A stretch of DNA of 64,000 bases from assembly GCA_963841065.1 (NCBI GenBank), contig CAWJBI010000047.1, positions 161,082-225,081 of the forward strand, written 5' to 3'. The position numbers were made by a program, and so were the translations under genes. Of this stretch, positions 55,528 to 64,000 are shown piece by piece. Below the pieces are notes generated by a model that was not told where the DNA came from, did not search any database, and was given only the letters and a program-made list of their open reading frames with translations. Positions within the stretch are counted from its first letter, which is position 1; each line of letters begins with the position of its first letter. This DNA is from M0108 sp963841065. Lineage in GTDB: Bacteria; Pseudomonadota; Gammaproteobacteria; Chromatiales; Chromatiaceae.

Positions 55528-55946
55528 GCGGATGGGGCCTCCGGGGCGGGCTGGCCCTCGCGCTTCTGGCCGCGGGGTGCGCTCCGCCCCAGCGTACCTG
55601 TCTCAGCGTTGCTGCCCGTTGCAATAGCCTGGTCGGTATTTGCGAACAGCCACCCGCAGCCTGCGCCGAGGTGCCGGTCGGCGCCAACCAGGCCTTGGTA
55701 GAGATCCTCTCCAACCCCACCACCGCCGAGATTTACGTGGAGGGAAAATCCATCGGCCGCACCCCTATCACCTATCCCCTCTGGTACAACAGCCAGACCC
55801 GCTTCATCCGGGTTTCGGCCGAGCCGCTCTATCCCGGCCAGGCCCGCCAGGAGCACCGGCTCCGGGCCCCCCCGCTACCGGCCCGCATCCAGTTTTTCAT
55901 GAACAACCCGGCCCAGAGCGATGCCGAATCCCAGCAGGAGCATTAG
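55524..55946 (+). CDS. PEGA-domain lipoprotein
   Basis: The 140-residue protein has a lipoprotein signal (LALALLAAGC, Cys about 19), a Cys-rich linker (CLSVAARCNSLVGICEQPPAAC) and a PEGA-like beta domain (LVEILSNPTTAEIYVEGKSIGRTPITYPL). PEGA domains are surface-exposed carbohydrate- or protein-binding modules. Coupled to a glycosyltransferase gene, it may anchor or guide the polymer. Confidence 0.82.
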   Translation: MSGWGLRGGLALALLAAGCAPPQRTCLSVAARCNSLVGICEQPPAACAEVPVGANQALVEILSNPTTAEIYVEGKSIGRTPITYPLWYNSQTRFIRVSAEPLYPGQARQEHRLRAPPLPARIQFFMNNPAQSDAESQQEH

Positions 55947-56252
55947 TCCTGCGGCGAGCAGCTAATCTTGACAGCTATGGATTACTGCGTCAGGGTGGAC
56001 TCAAGGAGGATATCGACGCCATGGGGAAGGTGCCCTAAATTTGAGGTGGGCCGTGGGCAGGCTGCCCCAACCCCGGGGCCCGCGACTGGGTTCGAACCAT
56101 TCGGGACATAACCGGGATGCAGGCAATGCCCAAGAACATGGGTCTGGGTCTTAACCGCGGTCATTGAGAAACCAGATCATCCCCATGTCCGCCCATTCTG
56201 AAGAAATCCCGGCCATGACCTATAGCCGCCTAATATTTCTTGGGAATTCCAA
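55947..56252. other. Intergenic stretch with no clear gene
   Basis: About 306 bp between the lipoprotein and the polymerase. A + strand frame to 56038 ends in LLRQGGLKEDIDAMGKVP, which reads like a protein end, but no start or homologous rest is seen. Nothing else is apparent. Confidence 0.4.
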
Positions 56253-57737
56253 TTGACGCTGCCACCCGAACTTTTTGGCGAGCCGATCCAAGCCAAGCAC
56301 TTGATCTTCGCCGTCATGACGGCCGGCTTCCTGGCCGTCGCCATCCCCATGGCGTTGAAGCACGCCTGGATGGACCGTGCTTGCGTTGCCGGGATCCTGT
56401 TTATGGCCATCAACCCGGTGGACGTGACCCTCTTCAGCTATACCTTCTATCGTGGCGACATCCGCGGTATCGAGTTCGGCGTCACCGACTGGCTCACCAT
56501 CACCATGATCGTGACGATGTTGAAGGCCCCCCGCTGGCAAAAGCGCAAGATTTACACCCGCAATCCCAACGAGGTGTGGATGGCCCTCTATCTGGCCTAT
56601 TGCATCTTCAGTATCGTTACCGCCCTATTCCCTCAATTCGCCTTCTTTGGCGTCACCAAGCTGATCCGGGCCTATGCGACCTTCTGGGTCGCCTACAATT
56701 TCATCCGCAGCGAGGACGACCTGCGCTTCGTCATCTGGTGCGTGGTGGGGTTGACCTTCTACAGTTTCTCCCAGGTCCTGATGGACAAGTACACTCGCGG
56801 GGTCTTTCCGCCGCGCGGCTCCTTCCCTCATCAGAACGGACTGGCAACCTTTCAGAACATATTGAATTTCATCATTTTTGCCGTCCTAATGCAGGATAGC
56901 GAGAAGCTTTTCGACAAGCGTACCCTGATCTACTGGGGCGCCCTCGGGGCAGGGGTCCTCACCAGCGTGGCCACCCTGTCCCGTGGGGGCATGGCGACCA
57001 CGGTCATGGGGTTTTCCATGATCATCGTCATGTCCTTTTTCCTCAAGCAGAAAGCGGTTAAGAACAAAAAGAAGTTCACGGCTATCGGCTTGATGATATT
57101 GCTTTCCCTGCCAGCCCTGGCCGTGATACTGCCGCCGATCATTCAGCGCTTCGAAACGGCCCCGGAGGAGTCGGGAGAGTCGCGCCACGGGGCTAACATT
57201 GCCTCCGCCAAAATGGGGAAGGACTATTTCTTCGGCGTGGGCATCAACAACTATTCCTATGCCATCAACTACATGGTCTATGGCGAGGACCTGGCCCCTC
57301 TGGATCGCGGCATTGCCCATCATATCTTCTGGCTCCACTATGCCGAGTTAGGCATCATCGGGGTCGTCCTCTTCGTCCTTTTGACCGGGAATTTCATGTG
57401 GATCGCCGTGCACTTTATCCTGAAACGCCAGGACAGCCTGGAACGGGTCTTTGCCATCGGGGTCCTGACTGCCTTCGTTATCAATTGGCTCGTCGGCACC
57501 CTGGAGTGGAACTTCCGCATCATCCAGATTACGGTTGTGTATTTCATGCTCGCCGGATTCCTTACCTCACTGGATCGAGTAGAACGGGAGCGGCTGAAAA
57601 ATGAGCAGGACAAAAAAAATCGCCTGACTATGTGGTTTCAGATGATGACCCAGCGCCAGGGCGCGCCCAAGCCCGCGGCGCCGCTACCCGTTAGCCGCCC
57701 CTTGGGCCGGCCCGCCACTGGCCTCCGGCGGCGCTGA
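56253..57737 (+). CDS. O-antigen ligase/polymerase family protein (Wzy-like)
   Basis: This 494-residue membrane protein has about 11 helices and a central periplasmic loop. The Wzy_C region shows SVATLSRGGMATTVMGF and, later, GVGINNYSYAINYM and HHIFWLHYAELGIIGVVLF, typical of polymerases and ligases. The C-terminal 50 residues are basic and Pro-rich. The start used is TTG (56253) behind GGGAA; a downstream Met (about 56316) is an alternative. It would polymerise the repeat unit after flipping. Confidence 0.87.
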   Translation: MTLPPELFGEPIQAKHLIFAVMTAGFLAVAIPMALKHAWMDRACVAGILFMAINPVDVTLFSYTFYRGDIRGIEFGVTDWLTITMIVTMLKAPRWQKRKIYTRNPNEVWMALYLAYCIFSIVTALFPQFAFFGVTKLIRAYATFWVAYNFIRSEDDLRFVIWCVVGLTFYSFSQVLMDKYTRGVFPPRGSFPHQNGLATFQNILNFIIFAVLMQDSEKLFDKRTLIYWGALGAGVLTSVATLSRGGMATTVMGFSMIIVMSFFLKQKAVKNKKKFTAIGLMILLSLPALAVILPPIIQRFETAPEESGESRHGANIASAKMGKDYFFGVGINNYSYAINYMVYGEDLAPLDRGIAHHIFWLHYAELGIIGVVLFVLLTGNFMWIAVHFILKRQDSLERVFAIGVLTAFVINWLVGTLEWNFRIIQITVVYFMLAGFLTSLDRVERERLKNEQDKKNRLTMWFQMMTQRQGAPKPAAPLPVSRPLGRPATGLRRR

Positions 57738-57776
57738 ATCAACCCATCCCACCAACGACTTCTGGGGAGCCCTATC

Positions 57777-58883
57777 GTGCGAGACCTTTCCCTCGATCTG
57801 TTGAAGGGTGTCGCCTGCATCCTCATGGTCCTAGCCCATACCCAGCTCCAGATCGACCTGCCGTCCAAGGTCCTGACCTTCCTCGGCAGCTTCACCCCCA
57901 TCCTCTTCTTCGCCGTCTCAGGGATCACGGCCAATTTCCAGGCACGCAAGTACCCGGTTGCCGGGATCCTGATCACCTATGCCATGATCTTCCTGCTGGG
58001 CCTGAGCTTTACCGCCATGACCCGGGAGGACTTCAGCACCTTCTGGGTCCCCTTCGACATGGACATACTCCAGATCATCGCCGTGGGCGTCCTGATCCTG
58101 TATCTGGTGCAGCGCTTTCTCAAGCCAGGTCCCTGGTTTCACCTCGGGGCCGCGGTGGCCATCTTTGCCCTCAAGCTTGCCACCGATGCCCTGTCGGATA
58201 CTGGGTGGAGGGCTTACCTGGCCTATGTCTTCCTGGAACCGGGTAATTTCGTCATCATCCCCTGGCTGTTCCCCTTCTTCCTCGGCATGTTCTGCCACCT
58301 GTCCCCCAATCGGCACAACCTCTGGCTCGCCGGGGCGGCGCTCCTCGCCATGGGCCTGGCCTGGGGCCTGGGTCTGCCACTGGGGATCGACAATCGGTGG
58401 GACATGACCCTGGGTTACTTCCTCTTCTCCCTCTTCCTGACCGCGGTAGCCTTCTATGTCGCCCGTTGGCTGTCCCCGGCCTTCGTGGCAGGGCCCTTGT
58501 CCCCGCTGCTCTGGCTCGGTAAATTCTCGCTCCTCTTTCTCTATGTCCATATGGGCGTGATCTGGCTGATCCTGCACTACACCCAGGGTATCTGGGGGAC
58601 CTATTGGGTTTGGCCCCTCGTAGGGGTGGCCTCCATCGGCTTGATGTGGGTTCTCCCGCCCCTGCTCGGGGCCCTCCGCATCCCGGTGCTCATGGCCAGA
58701 TTCCCCGCCTGGCTCCTGCTGCTGGCGCTGGTGCTGGTGACTCCGCTGGCCCTGCCCACCGGGGCGACCCTGGTCCTGACCCAGTTCGCCCTGGGGCTGG
58801 TCTTCTCCTTGTATTACGCCGCCATGACCCAGGCCCTCAAGGGGGTTGCCTGGCCTGCGGCGCCAACGGCGCGGGTGGGTTAA
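57777..58883 (+). CDS. Membrane acyltransferase-like protein
   Basis: The 368-residue protein starts at a GTG and has about 10 helices. It begins RDLSLDLLKGVACILMVLAH, which matches the N-terminal R-x-x-x-x-D-x-x-[K/R]-G and H motif of acyltransferase-3 and DUF1624/HGSNAT-like membrane proteins. It would transfer acyl or acetyl groups across the membrane to a glycan. The next gene is of the same broad class and starts 5 bp after its stop. Confidence 0.8.
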   Translation: MRDLSLDLLKGVACILMVLAHTQLQIDLPSKVLTFLGSFTPILFFAVSGITANFQARKYPVAGILITYAMIFLLGLSFTAMTREDFSTFWVPFDMDILQIIAVGVLILYLVQRFLKPGPWFHLGAAVAIFALKLATDALSDTGWRAYLAYVFLEPGNFVIIPWLFPFFLGMFCHLSPNRHNLWLAGAALLAMGLAWGLGLPLGIDNRWDMTLGYFLFSLFLTAVAFYVARWLSPAFVAGPLSPLLWLGKFSLLFLYVHMGVIWLILHYTQGIWGTYWVWPLVGVASIGLMWVLPPLLGALRIPVLMARFPAWLLLLALVLVTPLALPTGATLVLTQFALGLVFSLYYAAMTQALKGVAWPAAPTARVG

Positions 58884-58887
58884 AGCC

Positions 58888-59946
58888 ATGACAAGCATGC
58901 AAGCAGTTCCCACGGGCGGGCGCGATGCCTGGGTCGATTACGCCAAGGCCATCGGCATCGTCCTGGTGGTCTATGGTCATGTGGCGCGCGGCATCTTCAA
59001 CGCTGGCATCCCCATGGACCTGTCCCTCTACGAACGGGTGGACAGCATCATCTATAGCTTCCACATGCCGTTGTTTTTCTTTCTCTCCGGAATCTTCTTC
59101 TTTCATTCCCTGCATCGGCGCGGCCCGGCGGCCCTGGCCGCCAACAAGATCGATACCATCCTCTACCCCTACATCCTCTGGTCCCTGATCCAGGGTTTGA
59201 CGGAGGTCTGGCTCAGCCGCTATACCACCGGCCAGGTGACCCTGGCCGAGGTGCTGTCGTTGTGGGACCCCCGGGCCCAGTTCTGGTTTCTCTATGCCCT
59301 CTTCCTGGTGATCCTGACCGCCATCCTGGTTTATCGCCGGGATACCCGGGCGCTGATCCTGGGGGTGCTGGCCCTCGCGGGCCTGGCCTATGTCTTCCAG
59401 GCCAGTATTCCCTCGGCCCTGCATTCGGACTACGTGATCAAGAACTTCGTCTTCTTCGCCCTGGGGGTTTGGTTCCATACCGTCAAGGATCGCCTGGCCC
59501 CGTATCCAGGGCGCTGGGCGGCGACCGGCATCATCGGCTTCATGGTGGTGCAGTATGGCTTCCATGTCGAACTGGGGCTGCTGCATGGGGACAAGGGGGT
59601 CGCTTCCCTGCTGGTGGGGATCGTTTCTATCCTGGCCGTGGCCAGCCTGTCCCTCTGGCTCGCCCGTAGGCCGGCGCCCTGGGTCCTGGCACTGGGTGGC
59701 GCCTCCATGGGCATCTATCTGATGCACATTCTCGCTGGCAGCGGGGCTCGGATCCTGCTGGGCCGGTTCCTGGGGGTGCGGGACGCCGGGGTTCATCTCT
59801 TGGTGGGGTGCCTGATGGGGATCCTGCTGCCCATGCTGGTGATCTGGCTCCTGAAGCGCCTGGGCATCGGCGGCCTGTTCGAGGCACCCGCCTGGCTCTC
59901 GGTCGAGGCCTGGTACCGGCGACGTTTCGGAAAGGGGGCGGCCTAA
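58888..59946 (+). CDS. Acyltransferase family 3 membrane protein
   Basis: The 352-residue protein has WVDYAKAIGIVLVVYGHVARG (D and H of the family's active region), SFHMPLFFFLSGIFFF and about 10 helices. OafA/NodX-type relatives O-acetylate surface polysaccharides or O-antigen. Two such genes in a row with an LbH transferase suggest a heavily acylated polymer. Confidence 0.88.
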   Translation: MTSMQAVPTGGRDAWVDYAKAIGIVLVVYGHVARGIFNAGIPMDLSLYERVDSIIYSFHMPLFFFLSGIFFFHSLHRRGPAALAANKIDTILYPYILWSLIQGLTEVWLSRYTTGQVTLAEVLSLWDPRAQFWFLYALFLVILTAILVYRRDTRALILGVLALAGLAYVFQASIPSALHSDYVIKNFVFFALGVWFHTVKDRLAPYPGRWAATGIIGFMVVQYGFHVELGLLHGDKGVASLLVGIVSILAVASLSLWLARRPAPWVLALGGASMGIYLMHILAGSGARILLGRFLGVRDAGVHLLVGCLMGILLPMLVIWLLKRLGIGGLFEAPAWLSVEAWYRRRFGKGAA

Positions 59947-60174
59947 GCATGACCCGAACCCGGGGGGATCGATGTCGGGGGGCTGGTTCCCTGGCCCCGG
60001 TTTGGCTCCCAGGACTGCGGTTTGCATCAAATATAGACCTTACCCGTTCCGGGTTTGTATCCTTGGCCTCGGTTTGGCCATCAGGCCTGACCACCGCGAG
60101 ACGAGGTGTCATATACTGCGCTTTCCCAGCCGACCATCGAGACCAACGAACGCAGGCACAGACGCGGCGCACCC

Positions 60175-61047
60175 ATGGATACGTCCCCAGCGGCGGGGTT
60201 GAGCGAGACCAACCCGCCCCGACAACCCTTCGATAACACCCGCGACACCCGCTATTTTTTTCATTCGAGCGGGCATGCGGGAGGCCCTTTCGCGCCTGCT
60301 GTTCCTGGCCGAGGACCGCAACATGGGCATGGGCTTGCTCACGGGCGAGATCGGCTCCGGCAAAACCCTGCTACGCACCGTGCTGCACTCGCGCCTCGGC
60401 GGTGAACAGCACCTGCGCGTGAGCGTGGAAAATGGCCTGCTGGGTTTCGACGATCTGCTGCTGGAGATCATCAGCCAGATGCGCGGCGAGCGCGTCGAAT
60501 CCCGTGATCTGGCCGACCGCTACAGCCGGATCTCCACCTTCAAGCGCTTGCTCACCGAATTGGTGGCCAATCGCGATCGCCATCTGGTGGTCCTCCTCGA
60601 TGAGGCGCAGCAGCTCGACCCCGAAAGCCTCGATGCCCTCAAGGGTCTTACCAATATCGCCTCCGAACGTCAGAATTTTCTCACGGTCATCCTCATGGGC
60701 CAGCCGGAACTGCGCCAGCGCGTCCGCCGGTTGCCCCAGGTTGACCAGCGCATCAGCCTCCGCTATCACCTGGGCGCCCTGGCCCAGGACGAGATCGAGC
60801 CCTATCTGCGGCATCGCCTTGAAGTGGCCGGCTACCAGGGCCGCTTCCCCTTCTCCGCGGAGGCAATGGAACTCCTGCACCGCTCCAGTCGGGGCATCCC
60901 CCGGGAGATCAACCGCATCAGCAAGCTCGCGCTGGAGCATGTGCGCAACCAGGGGCTCGGTGACTTCGACGAGCCGTCATTGCCACGGTGGTGAAAGATC
61001 TGCGTCGGCATGGGGGTCTGTTAGAGGCCAGTGCCGACGCCCTATGA
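60175..61047 (+). CDS. ExeA-like AAA ATPase of a polysaccharide secretion system (two frameshifts)
   Basis: The reconstructed protein has about 290 residues. Its start DTRYFFHSSGHREALSRL needs removal of one G near 60276. Walker A is GEIGSGKT, Walker B HLVVLLDEAQQL, and sensor-like ILMGQPELRQRV follows, all typical of the ExeA/GspA family and of ATPases in Xrt-type exopolysaccharide loci. A second frame change near 60970 gives VIATVVKDLRRHGGLLEASADAL and a stop overlapping the next gene (ATGA). It probably senses or energises export. Confidence 0.83.
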
Positions 61048-63433
61048 GCGACGAACTCAGCCTGCGACATAGCCGGCAACGCCTCGCCGGCGGGGATTTC
61101 GATCCCCTGACGGCGGAAGCCGCCCACCGGGACGCTGCCTTGGGCGAGGCGGCCTGGGATATCGGGGACACTCTGCCCCCGGTCCCGCCCCCCCCAGCGA
61201 CACGGCCGCCGTTACGGCACCATCCTCGCCGGCTTCCCCGGCTTCCCCGGTCTAGGTGATGAGGAAGAGGCGCCCGTCAAGGCCAAGCGGGGTGGCCTGG
61301 ACCTGATGCGCTTCCTCCGTGGTATCTGGAATCGCAAATGGCTGGTGGCCGGCATCGCCCTGGTGATCAGCGCCGGCTTTCTGGGGGTGGCCATGACCAT
61401 GATCCACTCCAAGTGGGAGGCCGTGGTCGCGCTCATCATGCGCACTCAGCAGGACCAGTTTAGCCTCGGCGCCGGGCAGGCGTACAAGCCCCAACAATAC
61501 AACCTCAAGACCCTGCTCGATACCCTCAAGCTGCCCAGTTCCCTGCAGGAGGTCCTGGAAAACACTGGCATCAAGGTGTTGCCCCGCACCCCCCTGGCCG
61601 GCGCTATCGAGGTCATCGTGGGGAAGGATTCCAATATTTTTCAGATCAAGGTTACCTGGGATAATGCCAAGGCGGCGGCGGCCCTGGCCAACCAGGTGGC
61701 TGCCGCCTTCGTCGAGCGCAGCCGCACCATCCGTCGGCAGGATGCCGAGGAGACCTTCACCAGTTGCGGCGCCCAGTTGGATGAAGCCGGGAGAAGCTGC
61801 GCGCCATCAACGCCGAATTCCTGGCCTTCAAGGAGGCCAACAAGATTCCCGACTTCGAGGCCGAGATCGAGGTGCTCATCGGCGATCTCTTCCGCCTCGA
61901 CGCCGAGTACAAGACCAAGCTGGCCGAGGCGGAGGCCATGGAGGCGGGTCGCATCCGGCTGGAGGCCCTGATCGCCGCGCGGCCGGAAATGATCGTGACC
62001 TCCACCATCTACCGCAGCCCCCTCAAGCAGCGGCTCGCCGATTACGCCTGGCAGTTGCAGGAGGCGCGCAGCCGTTATACTCGCAGAATCCCAAGGTCAT
62101 CAAGCTCGAAAAGCGCATTGAGGTCCTGGAGCAGATGATCAAGGAGAGCAACGACGAATCGGCGCCGGGAAACACCTATTCGCCCAACAGCCTGCGCACG
62201 GACCTCGACCTGCGTCTCCAGGAAATGATCGATGCCATCAAGGTGCGCGAGGCCCAGGTGTCCGCCCTGGAGAGCACCACCCAGAGCATGAAGGACAAGC
62301 TCGCCCTGCTCGCCGCTAAACAGAAGGAATATCGCATGCTGCGAGCCGATAGAGGCGGCCGAGGTGCTGGAAAAAAATCTGGTGAGCCGGGTGGAGGAGG
62401 CCCATGTGATGGTACAGCGCAATGAGTCGAACTTCGCGATCCTCGAGCCCGCCGCCAGCTTCCCCTGGAGCCCTTGCCCTCCAGCCGCAAGCTGGTGGCG
62501 ATCGGCGGCACCGTGCTGGGCATCGGGGCGGGGCTCTTCATGGCCCTGCTGCTGGAGCTCATGGACCCCTTTGTCCGCAGCCGGCGCGATGCCGCCGACG
62601 CCGCCGGGGTGGATCTGGTCGCGGAGTTTCAACAGGTCCCGGAGGGTGAGGACCGGGTGATCGACCCTCGCCGGCCCGCCCGGGAAATCGCCATCCTCTT
62701 TCGTAAATTTATCAATGAAGTGGAAAGTCAGCTTGACGAGGATGACTGGCGCACCATGGCCGTTATCAGCCTGGAACCGGAGGCGGGCCGTTCCCTGGTA
62801 GCCCTAAACCTGGCGCTGGCCCTCGCCCTCAAGGAGCGGACCGTTATCCTGGTGGACGCCGATCTGCGCACCCTGACTGGCTACCGCCCTCCCGCCCTGC
62901 TCGGTCTCGACGTCAGCGCCCAGGGCCTTTACCCGAGCCTGCGGGGCGGGGGGCCGCCGAGTTCCTGCGCAACACCCCCACCCCGGGGCTGCGGCTCATC
63001 GAGGCGGGCAATCCACTCCCGCCCGATGATCAGGGCTTGGGGGCCTGGGTAGCCGCCAGTTTGCGTCACTGACGGCCCAGTTGGCGGGACCCGGCCGGCA
63101 TATCCTGTTCGATTTCCCCCCCTGACCGCTCAGGAGACGGTGCTGGAGGCCGCCGCCGTCATCGGTAATGTCCTGCTGGTCCTGCGCAGCGGCCATAGCC
63201 GGCGCGGGGACTTCGCCGACATCATTGACACTCTGGAGGCGCGTGGGGTCGACTTCCGCGCGGTGGTCCTCACCGGGATCCCCGCCGAGCTGATGAGCAT
63301 CAAACCCATCTTCGAGCCCCGGCCGAAAGACACGAAAGAGCGCCGGCCGAAAGGCCCCAAAAAGCCTAGCCGTTGGCGCTTCAAGCAAGCCCAACCAGAC
63401 CAACCCGCCGGAGCCAACGGACATGCGGCCTGA
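61044..63433 (+). CDS. Wzz chain-length determinant fused to BY-kinase-like domain (multiple frameshifts)
   Basis: Pieces in several frames read in order: a cytoplasmic N-terminus, a first membrane helix (WLVAGIALVISAGFLGVAMTM), a long periplasmic coiled-coil region (LEKRIEVLEQMIKESNDES), a second helix (LVAIGGTVLGIGAGLFMALLLEL) and a P-loop-type domain. The last has ISLEPEAGRSLVALNLAL where a Walker A lysine is expected (AGRS, not GxGKS), VILVDADLRT (Walker A') and ILFDFPP. No tyrosine cluster ends the protein. About eight frame changes are needed (near 61190, 61795, 62085, 62350, 62460, 62950, 63045 and 63115), more than elsewhere. It may be a pseudogene or a badly called stretch. Confidence 0.75.
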
Positions 63434-64000
63434 CCTTCGCCACCATCACCTCTGCTTTGCTGGCTGGCCTCCTGGCGGGCGTCCTGATCGGCACCCTCTT
63501 CTGGGGCTGCGTCTCGACGCCACAAGTGGAGGCTCCCGGTGCCGTGGCGGCGCCTATGCTCGTCGCCGCTACGCCGCCACCCCCCCCAGGTGATCAGTCA
63601 GCGCAAGACCACCGAGCAGCAACTCGCGGAGCTCAACCAGATGGTCGCGGCCCTGGGTGTCAAGCCCCGCCTGGGCAAGGCGGACATTCTCAATATCTCG
63701 GTCTATGACGAGCCGGACCTGACCATGGAGAATGTCCCGGTACGCCCGGATGGCCATATCTCCTTCCCCTTAGTGGGGGATGTCATGGCCGAGGGACGCT
63801 CCGTGGATGAGTTGACGGCGGACCTCACCCAGCGCCTGGGTCAGTACCTGCTGTCTGCCAAAGTGACCGTGGCCGTGCAGCAATTCAATAGCCTGAACTA
63901 CACCATCGCCGGCGAGGTGGTGAAGCCCGGCGTCTATCCGCTCCAGACGATGTTCAGCCTGGTGGATGCCATTGCCAAGGCCGGCGGCCTGAATAAGGGC
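63422..64000 (+). CDS. Wza-like polysaccharide export lipoprotein (partial, frameshifted)
   Basis: The N-terminal frame carries a lipoprotein-like signal (LLAGLLAGVLIGTLFWGC). After a frame change near 63590 come LGKADILNISVYDEPDLT (export domain start), PVRPDGHISFPLVGDVMAEG and FNSLNYTIAGEVVKPGVYPL with the start of the SLBB domain. It is cut by the end of the window. The ATG at 63422 overlaps the stop of the Wzz gene but requires a frame change soon after. It would form the outer-membrane channel for the polymer. Confidence 0.82.

Noticed and set aside
55970..56038. Frame ending LLRQGGLKEDIDAMGKVP
   Set aside because: No start, no continuous domain and no identifiable parent; could be a gene tail but cannot be supported.
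58441..58455. GCGGTAGCCTTC, similar to an ops element for RfaH
   Set aside because: Lies inside the acyltransferase coding region, not in a leader, and follows normal codons; chance match.
1..64000. CRISPR arrays, rRNA and tRNA genes
   Set aside because: I saw no regularly spaced repeats and no rRNA or convincing tRNA cloverleaf by eye; a covariance-model scan would be needed to exclude tRNAs fully.

Overview
The window is a GC-rich chromosomal segment that most resembles a sulfur-oxidising gammaproteobacterium, probably a purple sulfur bacterium of the Chromatiaceae. This rests on gene content: a qmoAB-hdrCB redox module, an ArsR repressor with SqrR/BigR-type paired cysteines, a MutT-ThiE fusion, ZapD/YacG, Rap1a-type and YdcH (DUF465) proteins, and remnants of an N-ATPase. 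The assignment is inference; there is no rRNA gene in the window.

Region 1 (1-2523) is the end of an integron-type gene-cassette array. Four attC-like sites on the + strand separate a large unknown TPR-like protein, an ABM-domain protein and a toxin-antitoxin pair. In three of the four sites the stop codon of the preceding gene lies inside the R'' box. No integrase is present in the window. Region 2 (2700-19820) is mostly housekeeping: two translationally overlapping GH57 glycosidases, MutT-ThiE, yacG, zapD, a flavin/2Fe-2S reductase, an SDR epimerase, small exported proteins, a UbiA-type prenyltransferase, ileS-lspA, a TraB-like membrane protein overlapping a HerA-like ATPase, and pcm.

Region 3 (19876-23700) is a decaying accessory segment. 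It holds the 3' end of a phosphoketolase, PLDc_N and DUF2254 membrane proteins, the 5' end of an N-ATPase beta subunit, and a degenerate IS with recognisable inverted ends that truncates the ATPase gene. Region 4 (23796-32100) has fusA, a ydcH-type gene and the qmoA-qmoB-hdrC-hdrB operon. That operon has two perfect inverted repeats in its upstream region, an intercistronic hairpin and a downstream terminator; it probably passes electrons between APS reductase and the quinone pool or another partner in sulfur oxidation. Region 5 (32177-39182) has rfaH, a PRPP-synthetase-like gene next to an archaeal-type AMP phosphorylase, a DUF302 protein, a 45-residue membrane protein, an OmpR/EnvZ-type pair and a Bcp peroxiredoxin.

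Region 6 (39206-46327) is a signalling block: a hybrid kinase whose receiver lacks its aspartate, an overlapping REC-PAS protein, the SqrR-like repressor, a wrecked histidine kinase, then a REC-PP2C phosphatase, an RsbW-like kinase and a STAS protein forming a complete partner switch without a sigma factor. It runs codirectionally into Region 7 (46367-64000), a surface-polysaccharide locus: an alkaline-phosphatase-superfamily enzyme, flippase, LbH acetyltransferase, four glycosyltransferases, a JAMM-domain protein, a PEGA lipoprotein, a Wzy-like polymerase/ligase, two membrane acyltransferases, an ExeA-like ATPase, a Wzz/BY-kinase-like protein and a Wza-like exporter cut by the window end.

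An important caveat is that single-base frame changes break many genes, including essential ones (ileS three times, lspA, fusA). Where I could work out the change, it is usually one extra base. This is best explained by assembly error, so broken genes are reported as single reconstructed genes unless they are also truncated, internally deleted or inactivated.
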